NCBI GenBank assembly: GCA_963845425.1
Contig: CAWJSC010000012.1
Span: forward strand, 15,837 to 79,836
DNA: 64,000 bases
DNA from: DATDAH01 sp963845425
Lineage (GTDB): Bacteria; Actinomycetota; Acidimicrobiia; Acidimicrobiales; DATDAH01
Direction of reading: 5' to 3'
Each line of letters starts with the position of its first letter. Within the stretch, counting starts at the first letter, position 1. The translations under genes and the position numbers were made by a program. The notes under the pieces are model-generated. The model saw only the letters and a program-made list of their open reading frames with translations. It made no database searches and was not told the DNA's origin. Positions 45,373-53,275 of this stretch are shown piece by piece.

Positions 45373-46925
45373 ACGCCTTCCGGCGGCTCCGGGCCGTCCC
45401 CCAGCGGCTGCCGGTGCGCTGGCGCCTGGCGCTCGGCGTGGCCGTCGTCGCCGTCCTCGTGTTCGCGCTGGTCGACGTGGCCGTCTACCGGCGTACCGAG
45501 GGCCACCTCGTCCAGGCCCTGGACGACTCGTTGCAGGAGGAGGCGGGGGAGATGGTGCCGCTCATCACCGTCGGCCGACCGGTGGCCGACCTCGCACCGT
45601 TGGTTCACGACGACGACACTGCCGGCGTCCTGCTCCTGCAGGCCTTCGACCGCGAGGGCCGGCTCCTCGGCGCCACCCCCAACGCGCGCGGGCGGGACCT
45701 CCTCGTCGGCGGCCGGGAGGATGTCACCGGTGAGCCCGGGTTCGTGGTGGTGGACGGGATCGGACGGGTGCGTCTGCTCGCCTTCGACGCCACCATCGAC
45801 GGGGAGGGCTACACCCTCGTGTCGGCCGTCTCGTTCGCTCGGACCGCGGACACCCTCGCCAGTGTGAAGCGGCGCCTCCTGGCCTGGACGCTGCTGGGCG
45901 GTCTGGTGACCGCGGCCCTGGCCTACGTCCTGGCCGCGGCGGCGCTGCGCCCGGTCGACCGGATGCGGCGGCGAGCCCTGGAGATCCGGGCTTCGTCACC
46001 CGGCGTGCGCCTCCCCCTGCCTGAGGCCGACGACGAGGTCCGCCGACTGGGCGAGACGCTCAACCACACCCTGGACGACCTCGAGGCGTCGGCCGAGCGG
46101 CGTCGCGTCTTCGTGGCCCACGCCAGCCACGAGCTGCGGACCCCGCTGACGCGACTGCGGACCAACCTCGAACTGGCCGGACGGCCCCAGCGGACGACCG
46201 ACGAGCTCCGTACCGCCATAGCCGACGCGGCGGCGGACACCGAGGAGCTCATCGCCCTGGCCGAGGCCCTCCTCGACCTGAGCCGCCTCGAGGCCGACCC
46301 CGCTCGAGCCGTCCCGCCACCGGTCGACGTGTCCGACGTGGTCCGGGAGGTCACCGACGCCACCCTCGGCCTCACGGCGTCGGTGCCGGGCCCGGCGTGG
46401 GCCCGGATCGAGCGGGACGCGCTGCGGCGTTCGTTGGCGAACATCCTGACCAACGCGGAGGTCCACGGTGGTCCGCCGATCGACATCGAGGTGGCTGCCG
46501 ATGTCGAGTGGGTCACCATCGTGGTCTGGGATCACGGTCCGGGCGTGCCCGAGGACCTCGAGGCGGCGGTGTTCGAGCCCTTCACCCGGGCCGTGGTCGC
46601 CGCCGACCGACCCGGCGCAGGCATGGGACTGGCGATCGTGGCCACGATCGTCGAACGCAACGGCGGGGTGTGTTCCGTGCAGCGGGACCGGGACCGCTTC
46701 GGTGTCCGGATCGCGCTCCCCGCGGCGCCGGGCCCGGCCGAGGCGGGACGTCAAACCCGGAGGCGGAAGGCGGCCACCGGGTCCGGGAAGCCCTTGACAT
46801 CGACCGCGGGGAGCAGATCGACGGCGTCGGGGCCGGCCACGTCGGCCAGCCGGGCGTCGAGCAGGACCTCGCCGGGCTCGCCGACGGTCACCAGCCGGGC
46901 GGCCAGGTTGACCACCGAGCCGTAG
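45369..46925 (+). CDS. Sensor histidine kinase
   Basis: 518 aa. Membrane helices near 22-40 and 165-188 enclose an extracytoplasmic sensor domain of about 120 residues; HAMP-like linker LRPVDRMRRRALEI; H-box VAHASHELRTPLTRL near 250; N-box NILTNAEVHGG; G-boxes DHGPGVPE and GAGMGLAIV. After RIALPAAP (about residue 455) the protein continues for some 60 low-complexity Arg/Ser/Thr residues that overlap the convergent cyclase gene by 175 nt; this tail is probably non-functional readthrough of an absent stop. GTG start overlapping the regulator stop. Confidence 0.9.
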   Translation: MNAFRRLRAVPQRLPVRWRLALGVAVVAVLVFALVDVAVYRRTEGHLVQALDDSLQEEAGEMVPLITVGRPVADLAPLVHDDDTAGVLLLQAFDREGRLLGATPNARGRDLLVGGREDVTGEPGFVVVDGIGRVRLLAFDATIDGEGYTLVSAVSFARTADTLASVKRRLLAWTLLGGLVTAALAYVLAAAALRPVDRMRRRALEIRASSPGVRLPLPEADDEVRRLGETLNHTLDDLEASAERRRVFVAHASHELRTPLTRLRTNLELAGRPQRTTDELRTAIADAAADTEELIALAEALLDLSRLEADPARAVPPPVDVSDVVREVTDATLGLTASVPGPAWARIERDALRRSLANILTNAEVHGGPPIDIEVAADVEWVTIVVWDHGPGVPEDLEAAVFEPFTRAVVAADRPGAGMGLAIVATIVERNGGVCSVQRDRDRFGVRIALPAAPGPAEAGRQTRRRKAATGSGKPLTSTAGSRSTASGPATSASRASSRTSPGSPTVTSRAARLTTEP

Positions 46926-47842
46926 TAGTCGCCGTCGCGGTTGAGCACCTCGCCGTAGGCGGCGCCGACCCGGACGGCGGGCAGCTCCTCGGTGCCGGGC
47001 AAGCCGGCGGCCAGGGCGCCGGCGATGCGGAGGCCGTCGCCGGGGTCGTCGGCGGCGAACATGACCTCGTCGCCGATCAGCTTGACCACCTGGCCGCCGT
47101 GGGTCAGCACCAGCTCGCTCACGTGCTCGTCGAAGGCGTCCACGACCGCCGCCAGCTCGCTGGGGCTCAGCCGGCCGCTGAGGCTGGTGAACCCGGCCAG
47201 GTCGGCGAAGCCGACGGTCACCTGGGCCATCGTGGCCCCACTGGCCTCGTCGACCGTCCACCCCCGTCGTGACGACCGGGCGAGGTGGAGGCGGTGCAGG
47301 CCGGCGAACACGCCCTCCACGGCGGGGAGCATCATGGCGCTGAGTCGCTCGTAGCCGTCGGTGATCTCGAGGTCCGAGCCGCCGGCCTCGATGAAGGGGA
47401 CCTCGAAGGCCAGGCGGAGCACCGCGACCTCGGCCTCGGCGATGCGCATGAAGGCGCTGCCGATCACCCGCAGGGCCTGGAGCACGGCGGTGGCGCCGAA
47501 CAGCTCACTGCCCGCAGCGTAGAAGTGCAGCACCTGGACCTCGTCGGGGGCGAAGGCGGGCTCGTCGTCGGCGCCGACCGCCACCCCGACGGTGTGCCAG
47601 ACGTGACGGGCCTCGGTCGGGTCGAGACCGGCCTCGGCCGCGGCCTCGAGCAGGGTCAGGCGCTCGGTGCCCCGGATGTTGACCTCGGCGGCCAGCCCCG
47701 TGAGGTCGTGCTCCCGCTCGATGGCGGCCTCCGAGACCCCCCGCTCCCGCAGCCGTGCGGCGAGGGCGGCGAGCTGGTCGTCGGCGATGTGGCGCTGGAA
47801 GCTCCGCCTACCGACCGATCCCGATCCCCGCTCCGAGCCCAC
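46751..47842 (-). CDS. Class III adenylate/guanylate cyclase with N-terminal regulatory region
   Basis: 363 aa. The N-terminal about 190 residues are helical (ALAARLRERGVSEAAIERE; HVWHTVGVAVG) and resemble the autoinhibitory region of mycobacterial-type cyclases. The catalytic domain has the metal Asp in GFADLAGFTSL, the second in KLIGDEVMF, and the transition-state region YYGSVVNLAARLV, so it is probably active and makes cAMP. GTG 47842 is 19 nt behind the mrp stop. No membrane helix is visible. Confidence 0.85.
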   Translation of the reverse strand: MGSERGSGSVGRRSFQRHIADDQLAALAARLRERGVSEAAIEREHDLTGLAAEVNIRGTERLTLLEAAAEAGLDPTEARHVWHTVGVAVGADDEPAFAPDEVQVLHFYAAGSELFGATAVLQALRVIGSAFMRIAEAEVAVLRLAFEVPFIEAGGSDLEITDGYERLSAMMLPAVEGVFAGLHRLHLARSSRRGWTVDEASGATMAQVTVGFADLAGFTSLSGRLSPSELAAVVDAFDEHVSELVLTHGGQVVKLIGDEVMFAADDPGDGLRIAGALAAGLPGTEELPAVRVGAAYGEVLNRDGDYYGSVVNLAARLVTVGEPGEVLLDARLADVAGPDAVDLLPAVDVKGFPDPVAAFRLRV

Positions 47843-47861
47843 GACCCCGAGTCTGGCCCAG

Positions 47862-49070
47862 TCAGGGGACCTCGGCGGCCGCGTTCTCCTCGGCCGCGGC
47901 CGCCTCGGCGTCTTTGGCGTCCAGGGCGGCCGCCGCGGCCTCCAGGACCCGGGCGCTGCAGCCGGCCATCTCCATGGGGGGCACGGCTTCCTCCACGATG
48001 CGGGTGGCCAGGGCCCGGAAGGCCTCGGCGGCCGGGCCGTCGCCCAAGGCGATGGGCCGGCCACCGTCGCCTCCGGCCGCCACCGCGGGCTCCAGCGGGA
48101 TGGAGCCCAGGAGGGGCACGCCGGCTTCGCGGGCCAGGTCGTTGCCCCCGCCCTCGCCGAAGAGGGGGTAGGACTCGCCGTGGTCGCAGACGAAGGCACT
48201 CATGTTCTCGATGACCCCGGCGATGCGGAGGTAGGACTTGCGGGCCATGTCCGCGGCCCGCACCGCCACCTTCTGGGCGCTGCGGGCCGGCGTGGTCACG
48301 ATGAGGATCTCGGTGCGGGGCAGCATCCGGGCCAGGCCCATCTGCACGTCGCCGGTGCCCGGCGGCATGTCGACGAGCAGGTAGTCGAGGTCGCCCCAGC
48401 GCACGTCCTCCAGGAAGTGCTGTACCGCCCGGCTGAGCATGAGGCCTCGCCACATCAGGGCCGACTCCTCCTTGTCCACGAGGAACCCCATGGACACGAC
48501 CTCGAGGACGCCGTCGCCCATCGGGGTGATGTTCGGGACGATCTTGCCGTCGTCGGTCGAGCCCTCGAGGCGGCCCTCGAGGCCGAGCATGCGGGGGACC
48601 GAGAAGCCCCAGATGTCGGCGTCGAGCACGCCCACCCGGCGGCCCTGGGCGGCCAGGGCCGCAGCCAGGTTGACGGTGACCGAGGACTTGCCCACGCCGC
48701 CCTTGCCCGAGGCCACGGCGATGACCCGGGTCGTGGCGGGGACCGCCGTGGCGGGCGCGGCCTCCTTCACGTTCCAGCGGGCCCGGGCCATGGCGTTGGC
48801 CTTCTCGGCCGCGTCCATCTCCGTCCACTCCAGCTTCACGTCGGTGACCCCGGGCAGGGATTCGACGCGGGCCACGACGTCCTTCTTGATCTGGGCCCGC
48901 AGCGGGCAGCCGGCCGTGGTGAGGGCGAGGGTGACGGTGACCAGGCCGTCGTCGGCCACGGTGACCGCCTTGGCCATGCCCAGGTCGACGATGTCGCTGC
49001 CCAGCTCGGGGTCGATCACCCCCCGCAGGAGGCCGAACACGTCCTCGCTGGTGGGGAGGGTGGGGGCCAT
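47862..49070 (-). CDS. Mrp/ApbC Fe-S cluster carrier ATPase
   Basis: 402 aa. N-terminal MIP18-like domain (about 1-85: VIDPELGSDIVDLGM; TTAGCPLR), then a deviant Walker A SGKGGVGKSS at 121-130, VLDADIWGFSVPRMLG and LLVDMPPGTGD. The C-terminal cluster motif is ENMSAFVCDHGESYPLFG: only one Cys of the usual CXXC pair is present. It would load or transfer [4Fe-4S] clusters. ATG lies 6 nt behind TAAAAT. Divergent from a SufR-like regulator and near an IscA-type gene, so this is an Fe-S maturation locus. Confidence 0.92.
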   Translation of the reverse strand: MAPTLPTSEDVFGLLRGVIDPELGSDIVDLGMAKAVTVADDGLVTVTLALTTAGCPLRAQIKKDVVARVESLPGVTDVKLEWTEMDAAEKANAMARARWNVKEAAPATAVPATTRVIAVASGKGGVGKSSVTVNLAAALAAQGRRVGVLDADIWGFSVPRMLGLEGRLEGSTDDGKIVPNITPMGDGVLEVVSMGFLVDKEESALMWRGLMLSRAVQHFLEDVRWGDLDYLLVDMPPGTGDVQMGLARMLPRTEILIVTTPARSAQKVAVRAADMARKSYLRIAGVIENMSAFVCDHGESYPLFGEGGGNDLAREAGVPLLGSIPLEPAVAAGGDGGRPIALGDGPAAEAFRALATRIVEEAVPPMEMAGCSARVLEAAAAALDAKDAEAAAAEENAAAEVP

Positions 49071-49109
49071 CCGGTGATTTTACCGGTCTAGCCCGTGTAA
49101 TCTTGTGCC
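49071..49109. promoter_or_regulatory. Divergent leaderless-type promoters of mrp and the SufR-like gene
   Basis: Minus strand TAAAAT (49077-49082), 6 nt, ATG 49070. Plus strand TAATCT (49098-49103), 6 nt, ATG 49110. Only 39 nt separate the two start codons, so a regulator bound here would affect both. Confidence 0.6.
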
Positions 49110-49793
49110 ATGGCCGAGCCGCAGACCACTGCCCCCTCTCGGCTCGAGATCCTGAAGGCTCTGGGCGAGAACACCCGATACGCCATCTACCTGGAGCTGG
49201 CCCGCTCGCCCCGCCCGCTGGCCACCGCGGAGATCGCCACCACGCTCGACCTGCACGCCAACACGGTCCGGCCCCACCTGGAGCGCATGCGTGAGGTCGG
49301 CCTGCTCGACCAGCGCATCGACAACAACGGCGGGGTGGGCCGGCCCCAGCACCTGTACTCGCTGGCCCCCGACGCCCCGTCGCTGGGCCTCGAGCCGCCG
49401 GCCATGCCCGCCCTTGCCCGCATGCTCCTGTCGGTGGCGGCCGAGGCCGGCCTCGACGGCAACGACGCCACCGCCGCGGGTCGGGACCAGGGGGCCCGGG
49501 ACGCCGAGGGCTACCCCGAGCACAGCCCGTGCATCGAGGCCCTGATGACCCAGCTCGAGTACCTCGGGTTCGATCCCGAGGCCACCGGCGGGGCCGACGG
49601 GGTCACGATCGCCTTCACCCACTGCCCCTTCCGGGAGCTGGCCGAGGCCAACCCCGATCTCGTGTGCGGCCTGCACCGGGGCATGGTCGAGGGCTTCGTG
49701 GGCGGCCTCGGCACCGGTCAGGTGGGTGCGTTCCGGACCCTCGTGGACCGGGTGCCCTGCCAGACCGACGTGGTCGAAGTCGACATTCGGTAG
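49110..49793 (+). CDS. SufR-like Fe-S-sensing HTH regulator
   Basis: 227 aa. Winged helix at about 12-80: ILKALGENTRYAIYLELA, TLDLHANTVRPHLERMREVGLL and GRPQHLYSL. The C-terminal part has cysteines in HCPF, VCGLH and PCQTD, matching the cluster-binding layout of SufR-type repressors. Its position divergent to mrp and directly before an IscA-type gene makes it the likely regulator of this Fe-S locus. Confidence 0.82.
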   Translation: MAEPQTTAPSRLEILKALGENTRYAIYLELARSPRPLATAEIATTLDLHANTVRPHLERMREVGLLDQRIDNNGGVGRPQHLYSLAPDAPSLGLEPPAMPALARMLLSVAAEAGLDGNDATAAGRDQGARDAEGYPEHSPCIEALMTQLEYLGFDPEATGGADGVTIAFTHCPFRELAEANPDLVCGLHRGMVEGFVGGLGTGQVGAFRTLVDRVPCQTDVVEVDIR

Positions 49794-49827
49794 ATTCGTT
49801 GCGAACACACGTGCAGGAGGACCGCCA
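49791..49827 (+). promoter_or_regulatory. Promoter and ribosome site of IscA-type gene
   Basis: TAGATT (49791-49796) overlaps the preceding stop codon; AGGAGG (49815-49820) lies 7 nt before GTG 49828, so this gene has a short conventional leader. Confidence 0.5.
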
Positions 49828-50148
49828 GTGATCACCGTCACCGACAGTGCCGCAGCCAAGGTGAAGGAGCTCCTCGAGCAGGAGGACGAGGACAACCTCG
49901 CCCTGCGCGTGGCCGTCCGTCCCGGCGGCTGCTCCGGCTTCAGCTACGAGATGTTCTTCGACAGCGACGTGTCCGACGACGACACCAAGGCCACCTTCGG
50001 CCAGGTCGAGGTCATCGTGGACGCCTCCAGCGCCATGCTCCTCGAGGGTGCGACCCTCGACTACAAGGACGGCCTCAACCAGGCGGGGTTCGCCATCGAC
50101 AACCCCAACGCCCAACGCACGTGCGGCTGCGGCCAGTCCTTCAGCTGA
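49828..50148 (+). CDS. A-type Fe-S carrier (IscA/ErpA-like)
   Basis: 106 aa. ITVTDSAAAKVKELL start, the three cluster cysteines at 35 (GGCSGFSYEM), 99 and 101 (TCGCGQSFS). It passes clusters to target proteins. The GTG at 49828 is supported by AGGAGG. Confidence 0.93.
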   Translation: MITVTDSAAAKVKELLEQEDEDNLALRVAVRPGGCSGFSYEMFFDSDVSDDDTKATFGQVEVIVDASSAMLLEGATLDYKDGLNQAGFAIDNPNAQRTCGCGQSFS

Positions 50149-50157
50149 GTCCCTCCC

Positions 50158-51057
50158 TCAGGCGATCTGCTCCAGCGCGGCCCGGAGTTCGACGCGGTCA
50201 TAGACGCTGTCGAGGCGGGTGACGACGGTTCCGGTGGCGTCGACCAGGTAGAGGGTCGGCTCGAAGGTCAGCGCGAACTCGTCGGTGATCGGGGCCAGCC
50301 CCCCCGCGGTGGGGTCGTCGTCGCCGCGAGGGTCGGCGTAGACCTCGGCGTGGACGCCCGTGATGGTCGGGTAGTCGGGTAGGGCCTCGATGAGCAGGTC
50401 CAGGACCGGCCCGCAGATGGCCGTCTGGCAGAACTCGGGGGTGGCGATCGACAGCGCCACCGGACCGGTCCCGAGCACGTCGCTCAACGACACGGCGTGC
50501 AGGTCACAGGCCGGTGTCCGGGTGCAGATGGGGTCGACCCCCCGGGCGTCGGCCGTGGTCGGCGTCGCCACGACGGGCAGGGGCTGGCCGACCAGCGGGA
50601 GCAGGGCCGCCTCGCTGATGTCGAGGGTGACGGCGTTGAACCCGGGTTCGCCCACGACGGTCAACTCATGGATGCCCGGCGCCGTGGGGGTGAAACGGAC
50701 GGGGTAGTAGGGCGTGGGGACGCCGTCGGTGTGGGCGTCGACGGTGACGACGGTGGGCTCGCCGGCGTCGGTGCGGATCTGGAAGTCGCGGGGTCCGAGC
50801 CCGTCGCGTACGGGCACGCCCTCGGCATCGGCGATGGCCAGCGGCACCCGCTGCTCGCCGTCGGCGGTGAGCACGCCCTGCTGGGGGAGCAGGACCAGCA
50901 GGGTGCCCGTCAGCTCGTCGCTGCCGGTGGCGGTGCTGTCCGCGGTGGCGCCGTCGGTCTCGGCCGAGCCCCCGTCGTCACCGCCGCACGCGGTCAGGAA
51001 CGCCAGCGCAGCACCGCCGGCCAGCACGGTTCGTCGGGATACGCCAGGAGCCGTCAT
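50158..51057 (-). CDS. Tat-exported lipoprotein with thioredoxin-like C-terminus
   Basis: 299 aa. Twin-arginine SRRTVL at 7-12 and lipobox LTAC with Cys24, then an Asp/Gly/Thr-rich linker. Residues about 50-150 form an Ig-like beta region (RDFQIRTDAGEPTVV; FTPTAPGIHELTVVGEPGFNAV). The C-terminal half has CTRTPACDLH and FCQTAICGPVLDLL followed by FEPTLYLVD, consistent with a thioredoxin-like fold with a CXXXXC instead of CXXC. Redox or metallochaperone role possible. Divergent from the xanthine-dehydrogenase-like gene; start codons are 25 nt apart. Confidence 0.7.
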   Translation of the reverse strand: MTAPGVSRRTVLAGGAALAFLTACGGDDGGSAETDGATADSTATGSDELTGTLLVLLPQQGVLTADGEQRVPLAIADAEGVPVRDGLGPRDFQIRTDAGEPTVVTVDAHTDGVPTPYYPVRFTPTAPGIHELTVVGEPGFNAVTLDISEAALLPLVGQPLPVVATPTTADARGVDPICTRTPACDLHAVSLSDVLGTGPVALSIATPEFCQTAICGPVLDLLIEALPDYPTITGVHAEVYADPRGDDDPTAGGLAPITDEFALTFEPTLYLVDATGTVVTRLDSVYDRVELRAALEQIA

Positions 51058-51082
51058 CGGGGTCGGAACCTATCCTCAGGCG
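51058..51082. promoter_or_regulatory. Overlapping divergent -10 boxes
   Basis: Minus strand TAGGTT (51067-51072), 9 nt before ATG 51057; plus strand TATCCT (51071-51076), 6 nt before GTG 51083. The boxes share two bases in AACCTATCCT, so the two promoters cannot be occupied at once. Confidence 0.5.
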
Positions 51083-52630
51083 GTGAGCGAGCCGCCGCGT
51101 CCCCTCCTCCAGTTCGAGGTCGACGACGTCCAGGTCGAGGTCCCCGACGACGGGTCCTCTCTGCTCGAGGTGCTGCGGGACCGTCTGGGCCTGCGCTCGG
51201 CCAAGGACGGCTGCAGCCCCCAGGGGCAGTGCGGTTGCTGCACGGTGCTGGTCGACGGCGCCCCGCGAGTGGCCTGCGTGACCCCGGCCCGGCGCGTCGC
51301 CGGTCGACGCATCACCACCCTGGACGGCCTCGACCCCGCCGATCGGGACGCGTGGGCCGACGCCTTCTGTGCCACCGGGGCCAGCCAGTGCGGCTTCTGC
51401 ACGCCGGGGATCGTGCTGCGCCTCGAGGGGGCTCGCCGCAAGGGCGCCGACCTGACCGACGAGGCCACGGTGGACAAGGCTCTGGCTGCGCACCTGTGCC
51501 GCTGCACCGGGTGGCGCCCGATCCACGAGGCGGCCCGATCCTTCGGAACGCCGGCCCCGGAACGTGACTTCGACGCCGCCGCCCGTCGGGCCGAGATCGA
51601 GGGCGGCGGCCCGCAGCGGGTCGGTCCCGATGTGGCCCGCGGTGCCGGCGGCTTCGCTGACGACCGCGCCCCGGCCGACGCATTGGTGGCCGTGCCCGAC
51701 GGACAGGGGGGCTACGCGGTCGGCGAGACCTTGAGCGAGGCCCGCCAGGCGGCCGGCAAGGTGCAGGGCCGCCGTACGACCGTCGAGCCCGCGCCGCCCC
51801 TGGACGTCCCGGAGGGGCACTGGGACCTCACCCTGCGCACGAGCTGGGTCGAGCCCGCCTATCTCGAGACCGACGCCTCGTGGTGCGAGCCGGGGGGTGA
51901 GCCCGCGAACCCGCTGGCCAACGGTGGGGCCTTCGGGGGAAAAGCGGACTCGCCCGTGGCCGCCGCCGCCCGCCGCCTGGCCGGCGAGCACGGGCGGGCG
52001 GTCCGGGTCCTGTGGGCCCGGGAAGACACGGTTCGCCTCGGTCCCAAGCGACCGCCCATCGCCGCCGGCCTGCGGCGGGACGGCACGGGCGTGGTCCGGG
52101 TGGTGCGCACGCCGGGGGTGGCCGAGCGGCTCGCCGCGGCCGGGTTCGAGGTCGAGGAGGTCGAGGTCCCGGGCCCGCCCACCTCCGTGGCGATCCGGGG
52201 GGCGGGCTGGGTCGAGGCCGCCGTCCTCCTGGCCGGCGCCCGGGGTGAGATCGGCTGGATCGACGCGCCGGGGGGTGGCCGGGCGACGGCGGCCGTGGTC
52301 GACGGCGGCCTCCAGGTGCGGGTCGACGCCGGCGAGCCCCTCGACGAGGTGGTGCTGGCGTCCTATGCCGTCGGGGCGGCGCACATGGCGCTGAGCTGGG
52401 TCTGCTCGGAGGGCCTGGCGGTCGACGGCGAGGGCGAGGTCCACGACCTGACCGTGCGTTCGTTCGGGATCCTGCGGGCGGCCGACATGCCCGCGGTCGA
52501 CGTGACGGTCGAGCCGTCGACGGCGGTGCCCGTCAACGGGTCCGACGCCGTGTTCGCCGCCGTGGCCGCGGCGGTCTGGCTGGACCAGGGGTGTCCCCGC
52601 GAGTGGCCGACGGGCCACCGCTACCGCTGA
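51083..52630 (+). CDS. Compact xanthine-dehydrogenase-like fusion: 2Fe-2S domain plus shortened molybdopterin-type domain
   Basis: 515 aa. Residues 8-155 are an XDH small-subunit module with both [2Fe-2S] sites: Cys 44, 50, 52, 53 and 65, then Cys 103, 106, 139 and 141 (SQCGFC; CRCTGW). From about 270, ANGGAFGGK matches the cofactor-binding GG.FGGK of molybdopterin subunits; the end (ILRAADMPAVDVTVEPSTAVPV) resembles their C-terminus, but the catalytic GVGE is NGSD, and about half of a normal large subunit is absent. Family resemblance is closest to selenium-dependent XDH-type fusions (from memory). GTG 6 nt behind TATCCT. Confidence 0.75.
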   Translation: MSEPPRPLLQFEVDDVQVEVPDDGSSLLEVLRDRLGLRSAKDGCSPQGQCGCCTVLVDGAPRVACVTPARRVAGRRITTLDGLDPADRDAWADAFCATGASQCGFCTPGIVLRLEGARRKGADLTDEATVDKALAAHLCRCTGWRPIHEAARSFGTPAPERDFDAAARRAEIEGGGPQRVGPDVARGAGGFADDRAPADALVAVPDGQGGYAVGETLSEARQAAGKVQGRRTTVEPAPPLDVPEGHWDLTLRTSWVEPAYLETDASWCEPGGEPANPLANGGAFGGKADSPVAAAARRLAGEHGRAVRVLWAREDTVRLGPKRPPIAAGLRRDGTGVVRVVRTPGVAERLAAAGFEVEEVEVPGPPTSVAIRGAGWVEAAVLLAGARGEIGWIDAPGGGRATAAVVDGGLQVRVDAGEPLDEVVLASYAVGAAHMALSWVCSEGLAVDGEGEVHDLTVRSFGILRAADMPAVDVTVEPSTAVPVNGSDAVFAAVAAAVWLDQGCPREWPTGHRYR

Positions 52631-52635
52631 TTGGG

Positions 52636-52648
52636 TAGCTTCGCCGCC
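52636..52648 (+). promoter_or_regulatory. Leaderless-type promoter of ridA-like gene
   Basis: TAGCTT (52636-52641), 7 nt, then ATG at 52649. Confidence 0.6.
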
Positions 52649-52999
52649 ATGAACAAGCCCGTGGGTGCCTACCGACCGATCGTGCGCGCCGGGGACTGGC
52701 TGGTCGTGTCCGGCCAGATCGGCGTGAAGGACGGGCACCTGATCGGCGGTGGCTTCCGGGACGAGGTGGCCCAGTCCCTCGACAACCTCGTCGGGCTGCT
52801 CGAGGGCGAGGGCGCCTCGCTGGCCGACGTCGTCAAGACCACGGTGTACCTGCGCCACATGGGCGACTACGGCATCCTCAACGAGGTCTGGCTCGAGTAC
52901 TTCGGCGACGCCTTGCCCGCCCGGGCCGCGTTGGCCGTGAGCGAGCTGCCCCTCCACGCCCTGGTCGAGATCGAAGCCTGGGCCTACACCGGCGCATAG
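52649..52999 (+). CDS. RidA/YjgF family protein
   Basis: 116 aa. Deaminates reactive enamine/imine intermediates or related compounds. Family marks: G.YRPIVRAGDWLVVSGQIG, SLDNLVGLLEGEGASLADVVKTTVYL, and PARAALAVSELPLHALVEIEAWA with the catalytic-region Arg and Glu. ATG 52649 is preferred to an upstream in-frame start because TAGCTT ends 7 nt before it. Confidence 0.9.
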   Translation: MNKPVGAYRPIVRAGDWLVVSGQIGVKDGHLIGGGFRDEVAQSLDNLVGLLEGEGASLADVVKTTVYLRHMGDYGILNEVWLEYFGDALPARAALAVSELPLHALVEIEAWAYTGA

Positions 53000-53000
53000 C

Positions 53001-53012
53001 TAGGATCGGGCC
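53001..53012 (+). promoter_or_regulatory. Leaderless-type promoter of small membrane protein gene
   Basis: TAGGAT (53001-53006), 6 nt, then ATG at 53013. Confidence 0.5.
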
Positions 53013-53168
53013 ATGGCCGGACCCGTCCTCATCGTGCTCGCCCTCCTGCTCCTGCCGGTGCTGATGATGATGGGCGGGGCCGTGCTGTCGGCCATCCTGG
53101 GCTGGTCGGTCAAGACGAACGTGGACGCGGCCAACGAGGGCTCAGAGCTGCTCGACCTGAACCGGTAG
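53013..53168 (+). CDS. Small single-pass membrane protein (51 aa)
   Basis: Starts MAGPVLIVLALLLLPVLMMM, giving one hydrophobic helix (about 4-30) followed by a polar C-terminus (WSVKTNVDAANEGSELLDLNR split at the helix end). Support: a TAGGAT box 6 nt before the ATG, a sharp hydrophobic/polar division, and clear third-position G/C preference. Function unknown. It follows the RidA-like gene by 13 nt. Confidence 0.6.
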   Translation: MAGPVLIVLALLLLPVLMMMGGAVLSAILGWSVKTNVDAANEGSELLDLNR

Positions 53169-53192
53169 GACCCGTCCCTCGCCTGGGCCCGC

Positions 53193-53275
53193 GCTGCGGA
53201 GCGGAGCCCAGCAGCTCAGGTTGCTCGCCGCATCGGCGGAGCCGGCGGAGCGGAGCGGAGCAATGTGACGAGCTA
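53193..53275. repeat. Purine-rich repeat family 2, copy 2
   Basis: Same order of blocks as at 31352-31435: GCTGCGGAGCGGAGC, AGCAGCTC, spacer, CGCATCGGCGGAGCCGGCGG, AGCGGAGCGGAGCAATGT and ACGAGC. It directly abuts the stop codon of the glnR-like gene (minus strand). Confidence 0.65.
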
